Assembly (NCBI RefSeq): GCF_002420705.1
Contig: NZ_DIIM01000005.1
Coordinates: forward strand, 573,657 to 637,656
Source of the DNA: Sphingobacterium sp. UBA5670
GTDB lineage: Bacteria; Bacteroidota; Bacteroidia; Sphingobacteriales; Sphingobacteriaceae
Direction of reading: 5' to 3'
Length of the DNA stretch: 64,000 bases
In this document: positions 38,664 to 47,588 of the stretch, piece by piece
Position numbering within the stretch: position 1 is the stretch's first letter
Layout: every line of letters starts with the position of its first letter
Position numbers and translations under genes: made by a program
Notes under the pieces: generated by a model
What the model was told of the DNA's origin: nothing
Databases searched by the model: none
The model's input: the letters and a program-made list of their open reading frames with translations, nothing else

Positions 38664-38711
38664 ATTTGCAGAAAACAGGCTAAAATACAGTGGTGTCATT
38701 TGGACATACAA

Positions 38712-38730
38712 CAGTACAGTGCAGGATGAT
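38712..38730. promoter_or_regulatory. Candidate PUL operator before SusCD pair 3
   Basis: CAGTACAGTG followed by CAGGATGAT, again a 10-bp period. The first decamer is identical to one at 3871 in the divergent GH28 intergenic region. It lies about 260 bp upstream of the susC start. Confidence 0.45.
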
Positions 38731-38980
38731 GAAACCGGTTGCATTAGGTAATATTGAGTAAACCAATACTATACAATTATAAACCAAAAGCTGACAACAA
38801 TTGGCTTGAAACTTTCATTGTTATGAATATATATGTATCATTTATTTTTCTGGGCATTCATTCTTTCCTGTTCCAAAGAGGGAAAATTTTTAAAACAGAT
38901 TCAGACAATGGGTTTCCAGATGTGATTAAAGCCCGGTGCGAGTCAAAAAACGCTAAACGTCAACACTAAATTATCTACTC

Positions 38981-41900
38981 ATGTTAAAAAGAATGTCGCA
39001 GGGCAAGTCTGCGTTGTTTAGCTCAAAGCTTAGACTTGCACTGGTTGCAATAGTTTTGCCAGTTCATTTGTGGGCACAGTCAAACAAGATCTCCGGCGTG
39101 GTCGTCGATGATGCTAATACGCCACTGATGGGGGTTAGCATTCGTGTCAAAGGCACAGATTCCGTGATCCGAACAGATTCGAAAGGAGCATTCCAATATG
39201 CTGCTAAAGAGGGAGACATTTTACAATTGTCGAGTGTTGGTTTTGAAACAGCAACGTTTGTTGTGAAAGGGAATACGCCAATAAAAGTACAGCTCAGAAA
39301 ATCCAACCAGGATCTTGATGAAGTTGTGGTTATTGGATATGGTACCGCTAGAAAGCGAGATTTGACTGGGGCTGTCGGATCTATAAAAGGTGCTGAAATT
39401 AAGGATATTCCAGTAACAACTACTGCTCAGGCGTTGACAGGTAAGATTGCGGGGGTTAATATTGTGACGCAAAGTGGAGCACCGGGGGCGGCGGCGAATG
39501 TCACTATTCGTGGGGGAACAAGTTTTACAGGATCGAGTAATCCATTGGTTATTGTTGATGGGTTTGTTTTAGATGGTGGATTAAGCAATGTTGATGCTAG
39601 TGATATTGAAAGTATCGATGTACTGAAAGATGCTTCTGCATCGGCTATTTATGGTTCCCGCGGAGCCAATGGTGTTATATTGATAACAACAAAATCGGCA
39701 AAATCGGGTCGGACCAATATCGATTACAATACCTATTTCAGCTTTGAAAAATTAAGTAAAAAATTAGACTTGTTAGCTGTCGAGGAGTATGTGAAATACC
39801 AATATGAGTATCAGGCTTTAGGGGGGAGACAGCAGCAATTTGCTGCCATGTTTGGGGGCGATGCCACAGCCCCGGATTTTGCGAGTAATGCTTATGCTCG
39901 TATACAGCAGGATTACGCGGGGCGGGCTGGAATCGATTGGCAACACGAAGTTTTTGGCGGCTCGGCGATCTTGCAGAATCATAATGTCAATATTAATGGT
40001 GGAAATGAAAAGACCAAATTGATGTTGAGTTACAATAACATGAGTCAAGATGGGATTTTGGCCAAATCTGGTTATAATCGTAACAGTATAAGAGCTAAAA
40101 TCAATCATAATCTTTTTAAGGGAGTAGATTTGGACTTCAATTCGCTATTACAAGATGCAAATACACAAGGAGGGGGATCGTTGGGAGGGATGCTTAAGAT
40201 GTCTATTTTGCAGCCCGTAACAGGGGGGATCCGATTTACTAACGAACAGTTGTTGCATGCAGATATAGCAGAAGAGCTTCAGGCGGTAGATTCGCAATAT
40301 GACATTTATAATCCGATCATCATGAATGATGCTGTTACGAAGACGAAAGCAAGTCGTTTAGCTGTGGTCAACTTAGGTTTAAATATTAAATTTCTCGATG
40401 ATTTTACATTTCGTACTGCAGGTTCATATCAGTGGAAGCAGACAAGAAATGATATGTGGGATGATGGACGTACTGTTAACGCCCGCAATAATGGTGGTCC
40501 TTACGGTTCAAGGAGTAATGCCGAAGGCTATCAGTGGCAGTTGACCAATACGTTGTCCTGGATGAAACAGCTGGAAAAGCACAATTTAAATCTCATGATT
40601 GGTCATGAAATCCTTTATTCCAAAGACCAAAGTTTAGGACATACATATTATGGGTTTCCACAAAGTAATTTTGGATTGAATGATGTATCCCTGGCGACCC
40701 GGATAGACCGTGCAGATATTGACGAAGGCCGATATGGATTGGTCTCTGGATTTGCACGCGGAATTTATAATTATAATGACCGCTACTTGTTAACGGCCAC
40801 CTTGCGCGCGGATGGTAATTCTAAATTCAAAGAAGGCCATCAATGGGGGTACTTCCCGTCAGCATCTGCAGCCTGGAATATACATAAAGAACATTTTATG
40901 GAAGGACAGGCCTTTTTCGACCAGTTAAAGATACGTGCTGGTTATGGATCTACAGGGAATGATAATATCGGTAACGTGACTTACGCTACATTATATGGAT
41001 CCACAATCGCAGCCATTAACAATACAGAAGTTATTGGTTTGAAGCCAAGTGATTTGCTGGGTAATCCTGAATTACAATGGGAAAAGACACAGACGTCCAA
41101 TATTGCGCTTGATATCGCTATTCTAAAGAATCGGATTAGTTTAACTACAGACTTTTATTCCAACAAGTCGAGCAACCTCTTGCTGAAACAGACCATTCCA
41201 ACGTCAACTGGCTATCGTTATCAAAATCAGAATGTTGCCGCTCTACGCAATCGGGGAGTGGAGTTTACCTTGCGAACAGTGAATATCAAAAAGCAGGACT
41301 TTCAGTGGCAGACCAATTTTAATATTACATTCAATAGATCGAAAACACTGGGACTGTATGGCTCCAGTAGTGAAAATAGTGACTTTATGTTAAATAATCT
41401 CAGCTCTAGGATAGACTTTATTACAAGGGTTGGCGAAACAGTGGGGCAATTTTATGGATACAAATACGATGGTGTATATACCACCGATAATTTTACCCAA
41501 AACGCAGATGGTAGCTATACTTTGAAAGATGGCGTAGCCTCTTTGAAGGGAAAAAACAGAGCGAGTATTAAACCTGGAGATGTCAAATACTTGCCGACAG
41601 CAGGGGAGACCGATAGTAACGGTAATCCTGTATGGTCGACCAATGATCGTACGGTGATAGGGAATCCTGAACCGAAGTTTTTCGGCGGACTGGGGAATAC
41701 CTTTTCTTATAAAAAATTCGATTTAAATGTATTTCTGAATTTTGCTTATGGTAATAAGGCATTTAATATGAATACACAACGTTTTATGGGCCCCTATTTA
41801 CCGAACCAGAATTCACTGGGAAAGATGGCCGAGCGGTTTACACTGGTCGATCCAGTTACAGGAACCGAAACAAAAGATCTCAATCGTTTGGCCGAACTGA

Positions 41901-42235
41901 ACCCCAATCAATACCAGAAAGACCAGGTCTGGAGTCTAAATTCGACCAATAATATTGCCATTAGCGACGCTTTAGACTATTATTTGGAAGATGCCTCTTT
42001 TCTACGCATTAACAATATTACGTTGGGTTATACCATGCCCCAAGAATTGTCAAAACGTGCATTTATTCAAAAAATGAGAGTATTCCTTACCCTCAACAAT
42101 ATTCATACGTTCACTAAGTTTTCAGGATATGATCCTGAGGTGGCATCAACATCATCGATTTTAACGAGGGGTGTAGACAACTCCGCTTATCCGAGGACAA
42201 AAAGTTTTGTCGTAGGCCTTAATTTGACCTTTTGA
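38981..42235 (+). CDS. SusC/RagA-type TonB-dependent outer membrane transporter (pair 3)
   Basis: Third import channel, 1084 aa. Signal peptide with a longer N-region (about 1-32, cut after HLWAQ), regulatory beta-domain (about 35-110), DEVVVIGYGTARKRD, plug with DASASAIYGSRGANGV, and a barrel ending in NLTF. It is separated from its SusD partner by 167 bp, more than the other pairs, so SusD may be set at a different level or have its own signal. It heads a unit that ends with the third GH105. Confidence 0.94.
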   Translation: MLKRMSQGKSALFSSKLRLALVAIVLPVHLWAQSNKISGVVVDDANTPLMGVSIRVKGTDSVIRTDSKGAFQYAAKEGDILQLSSVGFETATFVVKGNTPIKVQLRKSNQDLDEVVVIGYGTARKRDLTGAVGSIKGAEIKDIPVTTTAQALTGKIAGVNIVTQSGAPGAAANVTIRGGTSFTGSSNPLVIVDGFVLDGGLSNVDASDIESIDVLKDASASAIYGSRGANGVILITTKSAKSGRTNIDYNTYFSFEKLSKKLDLLAVEEYVKYQYEYQALGGRQQQFAAMFGGDATAPDFASNAYARIQQDYAGRAGIDWQHEVFGGSAILQNHNVNINGGNEKTKLMLSYNNMSQDGILAKSGYNRNSIRAKINHNLFKGVDLDFNSLLQDANTQGGGSLGGMLKMSILQPVTGGIRFTNEQLLHADIAEELQAVDSQYDIYNPIIMNDAVTKTKASRLAVVNLGLNIKFLDDFTFRTAGSYQWKQTRNDMWDDGRTVNARNNGGPYGSRSNAEGYQWQLTNTLSWMKQLEKHNLNLMIGHEILYSKDQSLGHTYYGFPQSNFGLNDVSLATRIDRADIDEGRYGLVSGFARGIYNYNDRYLLTATLRADGNSKFKEGHQWGYFPSASAAWNIHKEHFMEGQAFFDQLKIRAGYGSTGNDNIGNVTYATLYGSTIAAINNTEVIGLKPSDLLGNPELQWEKTQTSNIALDIAILKNRISLTTDFYSNKSSNLLLKQTIPTSTGYRYQNQNVAALRNRGVEFTLRTVNIKKQDFQWQTNFNITFNRSKTLGLYGSSSENSDFMLNNLSSRIDFITRVGETVGQFYGYKYDGVYTTDNFTQNADGSYTLKDGVASLKGKNRASIKPGDVKYLPTAGETDSNGNPVWSTNDRTVIGNPEPKFFGGLGNTFSYKKFDLNVFLNFAYGNKAFNMNTQRFMGPYLPNQNSLGKMAERFTLVDPVTGTETKDLNRLAELNPNQYQKDQVWSLNSTNNIAISDALDYYLEDASFLRINNITLGYTMPQELSKRAFIQKMRVFLTLNNIHTFTKFSGYDPEVASTSSILTRGVDNSAYPRTKSFVVGLNLTF

Positions 42236-42402
42236 TTGAATTAAGATGTGTAAAGAAAAATGGAGCTGAAAAGATTGATAAATAATATATCAGGATTTGA
42301 AGACCCGTTTATAAACAGAAAAATAATTTCTATGAAATGCAAGCTATGAGACCAATTTCAGGAGCGTGGCAGATTCATAAGAGATAAAACAATTATATTC
42401 CA

Positions 42403-44211
42403 ATGAAAAGAATTGTAATAATAGGAGGTATAGCCTGTTTATTGATAACAGGGGCATGTAAGAAATTTCTAGACCTTCCTTCCCAAAGTGATTACGATAG
42501 CAGTAACATTTTTGAAAATGCCGATCGCGTAGAAATGGCATTATTGGGTGCTTATACAAGTGTCTTTAATTCTGAATTATATTACCAATTCGGTATGGGG
42601 ACAGATGAATGTTTTTCGACGGAAGGAGAGACAAACTCAAAGAATCAGGTATCTAATTATATCTATACCCCGGCAACAAGTCCGTCTTCTACCTATACAG
42701 CAATGTATTCGGGTGTTGAACAGGTCAATGTATTGATAAAGAATATTCCGTTAATGCAGCCGGGAACAGAAATAGAAAAGAAAAAACTGGATATGCTACT
42801 TGGAGAATCATTGGCTATACGGGCCAAGAATATGTTGAATGTGGTACGTTATTTTGGTGATGTTCCCTTTCCGCGTATTCCTATCGTCGATGCTGGAAGT
42901 TTTTCTTCTTCTCGCGTAAGCCGGGATACGATATTAGACGGTTGTATTGAAGATTTGCAAAAAGCTATCACGTTACTTCCTTGGAAAGGTGAATCAGGGT
43001 TATCGGTTGAACGTATCTCAAAAAATGCAGCATATGGTCTTTTGGCTAGAACAGCGTTGTATGCGGCGGGATATTCCCTACGTTGGGATTTAAATTCATA
43101 TGCAGCAAGTAGTGTACAGTTGAATAGGCGTTCGGATCAGGGTAGAATACAGCAGTTATATCAAATTGCTAGGGATGCTTGTAAGGCGGTCGTAGAGCGT
43201 GGTGAAAATAATTTGATTGATTACGAAACGATTTTTAGAAACCTCATTAATGGAAAGTATGACAATGAGTCTATGCTGGAATATGGACAAAAAGGTGCAG
43301 ATCGAAATGATGCGCAGATCGGTTATACCAATGGATTCTTTTCGCATACAAATTCTTTCTATGGCAAAGCGCAGCCGGCAATGGCCGCATTTCCTACTTA
43401 TTATTTTGAATTTGAAGCGGGTGATAGCCGGCGGGATGTCACCATTGCATCTTATTCTATTACATCAGATAGCAAGCACCAAATGAATACCTACGCGAGC
43501 AATACCATTGGTAAATTCCGTGTCAATTGGAAAGCAGAAAAAGGTATCGCTGTAAATAAAAGGGATATCAATTGGATTGAATTACGGTATGCAGATATCT
43601 TATTGATGTATGCCGAAGCTGAAAATGAAATTAATCAGGGGCCAACTGCAATCGCAAAAGATTTATACGAACAAGTACGTCTGCGCGCATTTAAAAATGA
43701 TAGATCTAAAATTGGGTTAACACCGAGCTCCTACCAAGGATTTAAAGATGCGATTATTCAAGAGCGTAAGCTGGAGCTCGGCTTTGAAGGATGGCGGCGA
43801 ACTGATTTGATTCGTTGGGGGATATTGTTTGAGAAGCTGACCTTAACCAAACAGGAATTATTGGATTTGGCAGCACATAAAGGAAAATATGCACAGGTTG
43901 ATCTATTCCGCGCGTATAAAATGACTCCCGCCAATACATTTAATGATCCATTGGTTGTACAGGAATTTATCTCATTTAAAGAGGCTCCCGATGCGGTAAA
44001 AAGAGCCGAATTGACTGCACAGGGTTATACCTTATTAGACATGTATAGCAATCAATCAATCTTTTTCGGAAATGCATTGACCCCGACGGCAACTTGGGTG
44101 AATAATATTTATAGAGGCCTGGAAAAGAATAAAGTTGAACTAGTGCCCCTAAGTACATCAACAATAGATAATAACCCGGGGCTTGCAGGGCAGCAACATC
44201 CACTTTATTAA
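42403..44211 (+). CDS. SusD/RagB-type surface glycan-binding lipoprotein (pair 3)
   Basis: 602 aa. The lipoprotein signal ends in ITGAC (Cys19) followed by KKFLD. SusD hallmarks: GESLAIRAKNMLNVVRYFGD (near 130-150), ERKLELGFEGWRRTDLIRWG (near 450) and a C-terminal PLSTSTIDNNPG. Partner of the preceding SusC. The GH105 gene begins 77 bp downstream. Confidence 0.94.
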   Translation: MKRIVIIGGIACLLITGACKKFLDLPSQSDYDSSNIFENADRVEMALLGAYTSVFNSELYYQFGMGTDECFSTEGETNSKNQVSNYIYTPATSPSSTYTAMYSGVEQVNVLIKNIPLMQPGTEIEKKKLDMLLGESLAIRAKNMLNVVRYFGDVPFPRIPIVDAGSFSSSRVSRDTILDGCIEDLQKAITLLPWKGESGLSVERISKNAAYGLLARTALYAAGYSLRWDLNSYAASSVQLNRRSDQGRIQQLYQIARDACKAVVERGENNLIDYETIFRNLINGKYDNESMLEYGQKGADRNDAQIGYTNGFFSHTNSFYGKAQPAMAAFPTYYFEFEAGDSRRDVTIASYSITSDSKHQMNTYASNTIGKFRVNWKAEKGIAVNKRDINWIELRYADILLMYAEAENEINQGPTAIAKDLYEQVRLRAFKNDRSKIGLTPSSYQGFKDAIIQERKLELGFEGWRRTDLIRWGILFEKLTLTKQELLDLAAHKGKYAQVDLFRAYKMTPANTFNDPLVVQEFISFKEAPDAVKRAELTAQGYTLLDMYSNQSIFFGNALTPTATWVNNIYRGLEKNKVELVPLSTSTIDNNPGLAGQQHPLY

Positions 44212-44288
44212 GACAGTATTCTCTGCGATTAGTGTTTGCTCTTGTCTTAGTGCTAATTGCAGGGAATATTTTACGTAATAAGAATGCT

Positions 44289-45446
44289 ATGATATTCCGA
44301 AAAATAAACTTCATACTGTATCTTTTGATCTATGCGCTTGGGGCAAGAGCACAGCCATTGTATCAACAATTTGCCGATTCAGAAATGCAGCGTTTCCCTG
44401 AAGCATGGCAATTAGATCATGGTAAACGACTTTATTTTGGTTATGCACAAGGTTTAGGTTGTCTTGCTATGTTAAGAGTGGCCGAAGAAACAGGCGATAG
44501 GAAGTATTTTGACTATGTAGAAAGGTGGGCAGATACGCTCATCAATGAAAAGGGTGAAATCCATCTATATGAGCTTAGTACCTATAATGTGGATTATGTC
44601 AATTCTGGGAAGATACTCTTTGAACTTTATGAGAAAACCAAGAAAGAAAAATATCGCTTGGCGATTGAAACATTGATCCATCAATTGAAATATCAACCGA
44701 CGACCCTTGAAGGTGCCTATTGGCATAAATTGATCTATCCACATCAGGTTTGGCTGGATGGGGTATATATGACAGCACCATTTTTAGTGAAATACGCTAA
44801 ATTGAGCAAACAAGATCGGTATTACGATAAAGCCATTGACGAAATTTTGATTACAGCTAAACATACACGTGATGAAAAGACGGGATTGTATTATCATGCT
44901 TGGGACGAAAGTAAAAAACAAACCTGGGCAAATCCCCAGACGGGCCAGTCGCCCAATTTTTGGGGACGAAGCATTGGTTGGTATTTTATGGCGATCATTG
45001 ATGTTTTGGAAGGGATACCGGTAGATCATTCACGTAGAGGTGAATTAATTGCACTTGTTCAATCGCTTGCCGAGAACTTGGCTAAATATCAGGATAATGA
45101 AGGGTTGTGGTGGCAGGTAATAGATCAAGCTGGGAGAGAAAAAAATTATCAGGAAGCGTCAGTAAATAGCATGTTTCTGTATGCATACTCGAAAGGTATG
45201 AATAGAAAATACCTTTCAAAAAAATATAGAGGGTTGGTTGATAAACTGTATCAGGGGATTCAAAAGAAGTTATTAAAGCATGAAAATGGATTATGGATAT
45301 TGACACAGTGTAATGCTGTCGCCGGTTTGGGTGGAAATCCTTATCGGGACGGTAGCTATGATTACTATGTGGGTGAACGCATTCGTGCAAATGACAGCAA
45401 AGCGACTGGCCCGTTTATTATGGGCTGCTTAGAGGCGGGGTTTTAA
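44289..45446 (+). CDS. GH105 unsaturated glucuronyl/galacturonyl hydrolase (copy 3, divergent)
   Basis: Third member of the family in the locus. The ATG at 44289 is preferred over an in-frame GTG at 44232 because a normal signal peptide (cut after GARAQ) begins there; 385 aa. It has the other main sequence type of GH105: HGKRLYFGYAQGLGCLAML, YPHQVWLDGVYMTAPFL with Asp157 as expected catalytic acid, and WGRSIGWYFMAI. It is much less like copies 1 and 2 than these are to each other, so it probably acts on a different unsaturated product, for example another chain length or neighbouring sugar. Confidence 0.9.
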   Translation: MIFRKINFILYLLIYALGARAQPLYQQFADSEMQRFPEAWQLDHGKRLYFGYAQGLGCLAMLRVAEETGDRKYFDYVERWADTLINEKGEIHLYELSTYNVDYVNSGKILFELYEKTKKEKYRLAIETLIHQLKYQPTTLEGAYWHKLIYPHQVWLDGVYMTAPFLVKYAKLSKQDRYYDKAIDEILITAKHTRDEKTGLYYHAWDESKKQTWANPQTGQSPNFWGRSIGWYFMAIIDVLEGIPVDHSRRGELIALVQSLAENLAKYQDNEGLWWQVIDQAGREKNYQEASVNSMFLYAYSKGMNRKYLSKKYRGLVDKLYQGIQKKLLKHENGLWILTQCNAVAGLGGNPYRDGSYDYYVGERIRANDSKATGPFIMGCLEAGF

Positions 45447-45517
45447 ATTTGTCAGTTTAAAGTTTTTTAAAATATTTATAAACAAATCGTTAATTTTATA
45501 CTTCTTAAAATCTAACA

Positions 45518-46555
45518 ATGACCAATTCCGTAAATCAATTTTTGAAAACTTTAGAAATTAGTGATTTTTCCGCTACTCCAAAGTATTTGCAACTGGCAAA
45601 TACCATCATTGATGCTGTTAAAAATGAAATATTGGTCAGAGATGATATGTTGCCTTCCATTAATGAGCTGAGCGCCTATCTAGAAATATCACGTGATACA
45701 GTTGAAAAAGCATACCGTTACCTAAAGAAAAATGAGATCATTGCATCCAATCCAGGAAAAGGATATTATGTAAATAAAACTGATGTACAGTCGAAACTTA
45801 AGATCGCGCTTTTTCTCAATAAGCTGAGTGCACATAAGAAAATAGTGTACGATTCCTTTGCAAGAGAACTTAGTGATTATGCCAATTTAGATTTGTTTGT
45901 TTACAATTCAGACTTATCGTATCTGAATACATTACTCGGAAGTCTAACGAAAACTTATGACCATTATGTGCTCTTCCCTCATTTTAAAGAAGGAAGGGAT
46001 AAAGCCCCGGATATCATCCGTAAGATTCCAGCCGAAAAGCTGATGTTGCTTGGGAAATTCATTGAAGATGTTCCCGGTGATTTTCCTGCGGTTTATGAAA
46101 ATTATGAACATGACATTTACTCCGCATTGGAGGAAGCTAATGAAGTATTGAGTAAGTATAAAAGCTTGAAGCTGGTATTTCCTGATTATAGTGATTTCCC
46201 AAAAGCCATTATCAAAGGTTTTTATAAATTTTGCCAACAATATGCCTTTGAACATGAGCTGGTTTCTGATATCGATGAAGAGAAAGTAGAGAAAGGCACT
46301 TGTTATATCAATATCATTGAAGACGACTTGGTTAAATTGTTAAACAAAGTTATTCAAAAAAAACTGGTTATAGGAAAAGATGTTGGCATCATTTCCTATA
46401 ATGAAACCCCATTGAAAAAATTTATTCTTAATGGTATTACAACAATATCTACCGACTTTGAAATGATGGGAAGGATGGCTGCCGAACTGATCATCAATAA
46501 ATCCAAAGATCGTGTAGAGGTACCATTTTACTTGAAGCTGAGGCCGTCTGTATAG
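45518..46555 (+). CDS. GntR-family transcriptional regulator with periplasmic-binding-like effector domain
   Basis: 345 aa, cytoplasmic. Residues about 22-92 form a GntR winged helix (LPSINELSAYLEISRDTVEKA followed by KNEIIASNPGKGYYV, taken separately). Residues about 95-345 resemble the sugar-binding domain of LacI-type regulators (DVGIISYNETPLKK, ITTISTDFEMMGRMAAELI in order). Such hybrids in Bacteroidota often sense a monosaccharide such as rhamnose or arabinose. It follows the last PUL gene by 71 bp in the same direction and is the only transcription regulator in the window, so control of this locus or of the matching sugar catabolism genes is a reasonable inference. Confidence 0.88.
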   Translation: MTNSVNQFLKTLEISDFSATPKYLQLANTIIDAVKNEILVRDDMLPSINELSAYLEISRDTVEKAYRYLKKNEIIASNPGKGYYVNKTDVQSKLKIALFLNKLSAHKKIVYDSFARELSDYANLDLFVYNSDLSYLNTLLGSLTKTYDHYVLFPHFKEGRDKAPDIIRKIPAEKLMLLGKFIEDVPGDFPAVYENYEHDIYSALEEANEVLSKYKSLKLVFPDYSDFPKAIIKGFYKFCQQYAFEHELVSDIDEEKVEKGTCYINIIEDDLVKLLNKVIQKKLVIGKDVGIISYNETPLKKFILNGITTISTDFEMMGRMAAELIINKSKDRVEVPFYLKLRPSV

Positions 46556-46672
46556 TCTCAAGATGGGATTATATGCCCTTTATGAATGCTATGAACTGAA
46601 TATAAAACTCCTTTAGAACTAATAAGGGGAAAAGCAATCGAAGGTTCTTTTGGGCAAAAGAAACAGATGCTT

Positions 46673-46720
46673 ACAAAAGGAGAGACTGGTTAATTTGAGT
46701 AAACCAGTCTCTCCTTTTGT
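46673..46720. terminator. Bidirectional intrinsic terminator closing the PUL
   Basis: A perfect 19-bp inverted repeat, ACAAAAGGAGAGACTGGTT and complement, with a 10-base loop, between the convergent regulator and the DUF4136-like lipoprotein. Confidence 0.9.
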
Positions 46721-46736
46721 GAATTTATAAATTCGT

Positions 46737-47309
46737 TTATTTCTTTATTGTTTTTACAGGGAACAAGTCAATAACTCCTTTTGCCACCTTGCTGATGTTA
46801 TTAATTGCTTTTTCTGGGTTATCGACATCGCCTGAACCACGTGCTTGCCATATTACCGAGTTTGTTTTGCGATCGATAGCTTCGATAATAAGATGGCCGT
46901 AGCGATAGCGTTCTTTTGCAACTGGGTAATAGCCTCCACCATAGTAATAAGGTGAAAACCATGGACGATACCAGCCCCAGGGACCACCCCAACCGTAATA
47001 ACCGCCTCCGCCATAGACCAAACGGCTTTTGTTATTGACAATGGTAATGTAGCGGAATAGTAAATCAGGATTATCTTTGGAATATTGTAAGCCCTTTGCC
47101 TCCAACGCAGTATTCGCAGCATCCAAGATATTGGCTTTAGCGATATCATTGTCAAAATAAGACTTCGAAAGTGAGTCTACCGGAGGTAACCAAGCATACG
47201 TCTTAAAAGGAGTAAAATCCATCTTTTCTACCCGAGTGGTATTGTACTGATAAGACGAACATGATGCGAGTGCAACGCAAAGCACCAAAAATAATAGAAT
47301 CTTTTTCAT
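46737..47309 (-). CDS. DUF4136-like lipoprotein
   Basis: 190 aa. The lipoprotein signal ends in LASC (Cys17). The segment FKTYAWLPP and the C-terminal IIEAIDRKTNSVIWQARGSG are typical of DUF4136 proteins, which are envelope lipoproteins of unknown role. Residues 99-128 are extremely rich in Gly, Tyr and Trp, a flexible loop seen in several relatives. It is a single gene on the reverse strand with no functional link to the PUL. Confidence 0.85.
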   Translation of the reverse strand: MKKILLFLVLCVALASCSSYQYNTTRVEKMDFTPFKTYAWLPPVDSLSKSYFDNDIAKANILDAANTALEAKGLQYSKDNPDLLFRYITIVNNKSRLVYGGGGYYGWGGPWGWYRPWFSPYYYGGGYYPVAKERYRYGHLIIEAIDRKTNSVIWQARGSGDVDNPEKAINNISKVAKGVIDLFPVKTIKK

Positions 47310-47588
47310 CGTAGTAATTTATTTATCAACTGTGATGAATCTACCATGAGTATTTTGTTGTCGCATTTGGCAAACACACTCATGATGGTTCATGGCCTAT
47401 ATGGAACTTATATTTATTTAATTTGTTTTTATTCTTTACCCGCATGCCTTTCAATTGTAAAAATAGTACAGTTGACGGTCTTTATGGCAATTTTTTTTAA
47501 TCGTTCGGGATGCAATTATCCTTTTTGATTTTACAATCTATTACTTTAGACAAAAAACTATAGAGATGGTTTAATCCTCATTATAAAA

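Larger units (their letters stand above)
38597..38980 (+). other. Intergenic leader of SusCD pair 3
   Basis: Holds the terminator at 38632 and the candidate operator at 38712. The remaining 250 bp contain no convincing gene; a 71-codon frame at 38754 lacks any recognisable feature and overlaps the expected leader. The long leader suggests the transcription start lies shortly after the operator. Confidence 0.5.

Noticed and set aside
38754..38969. 71-codon frame just before SusCD pair 3
   Set aside because: Composition does not look coding, and it covers the expected leader of susC.
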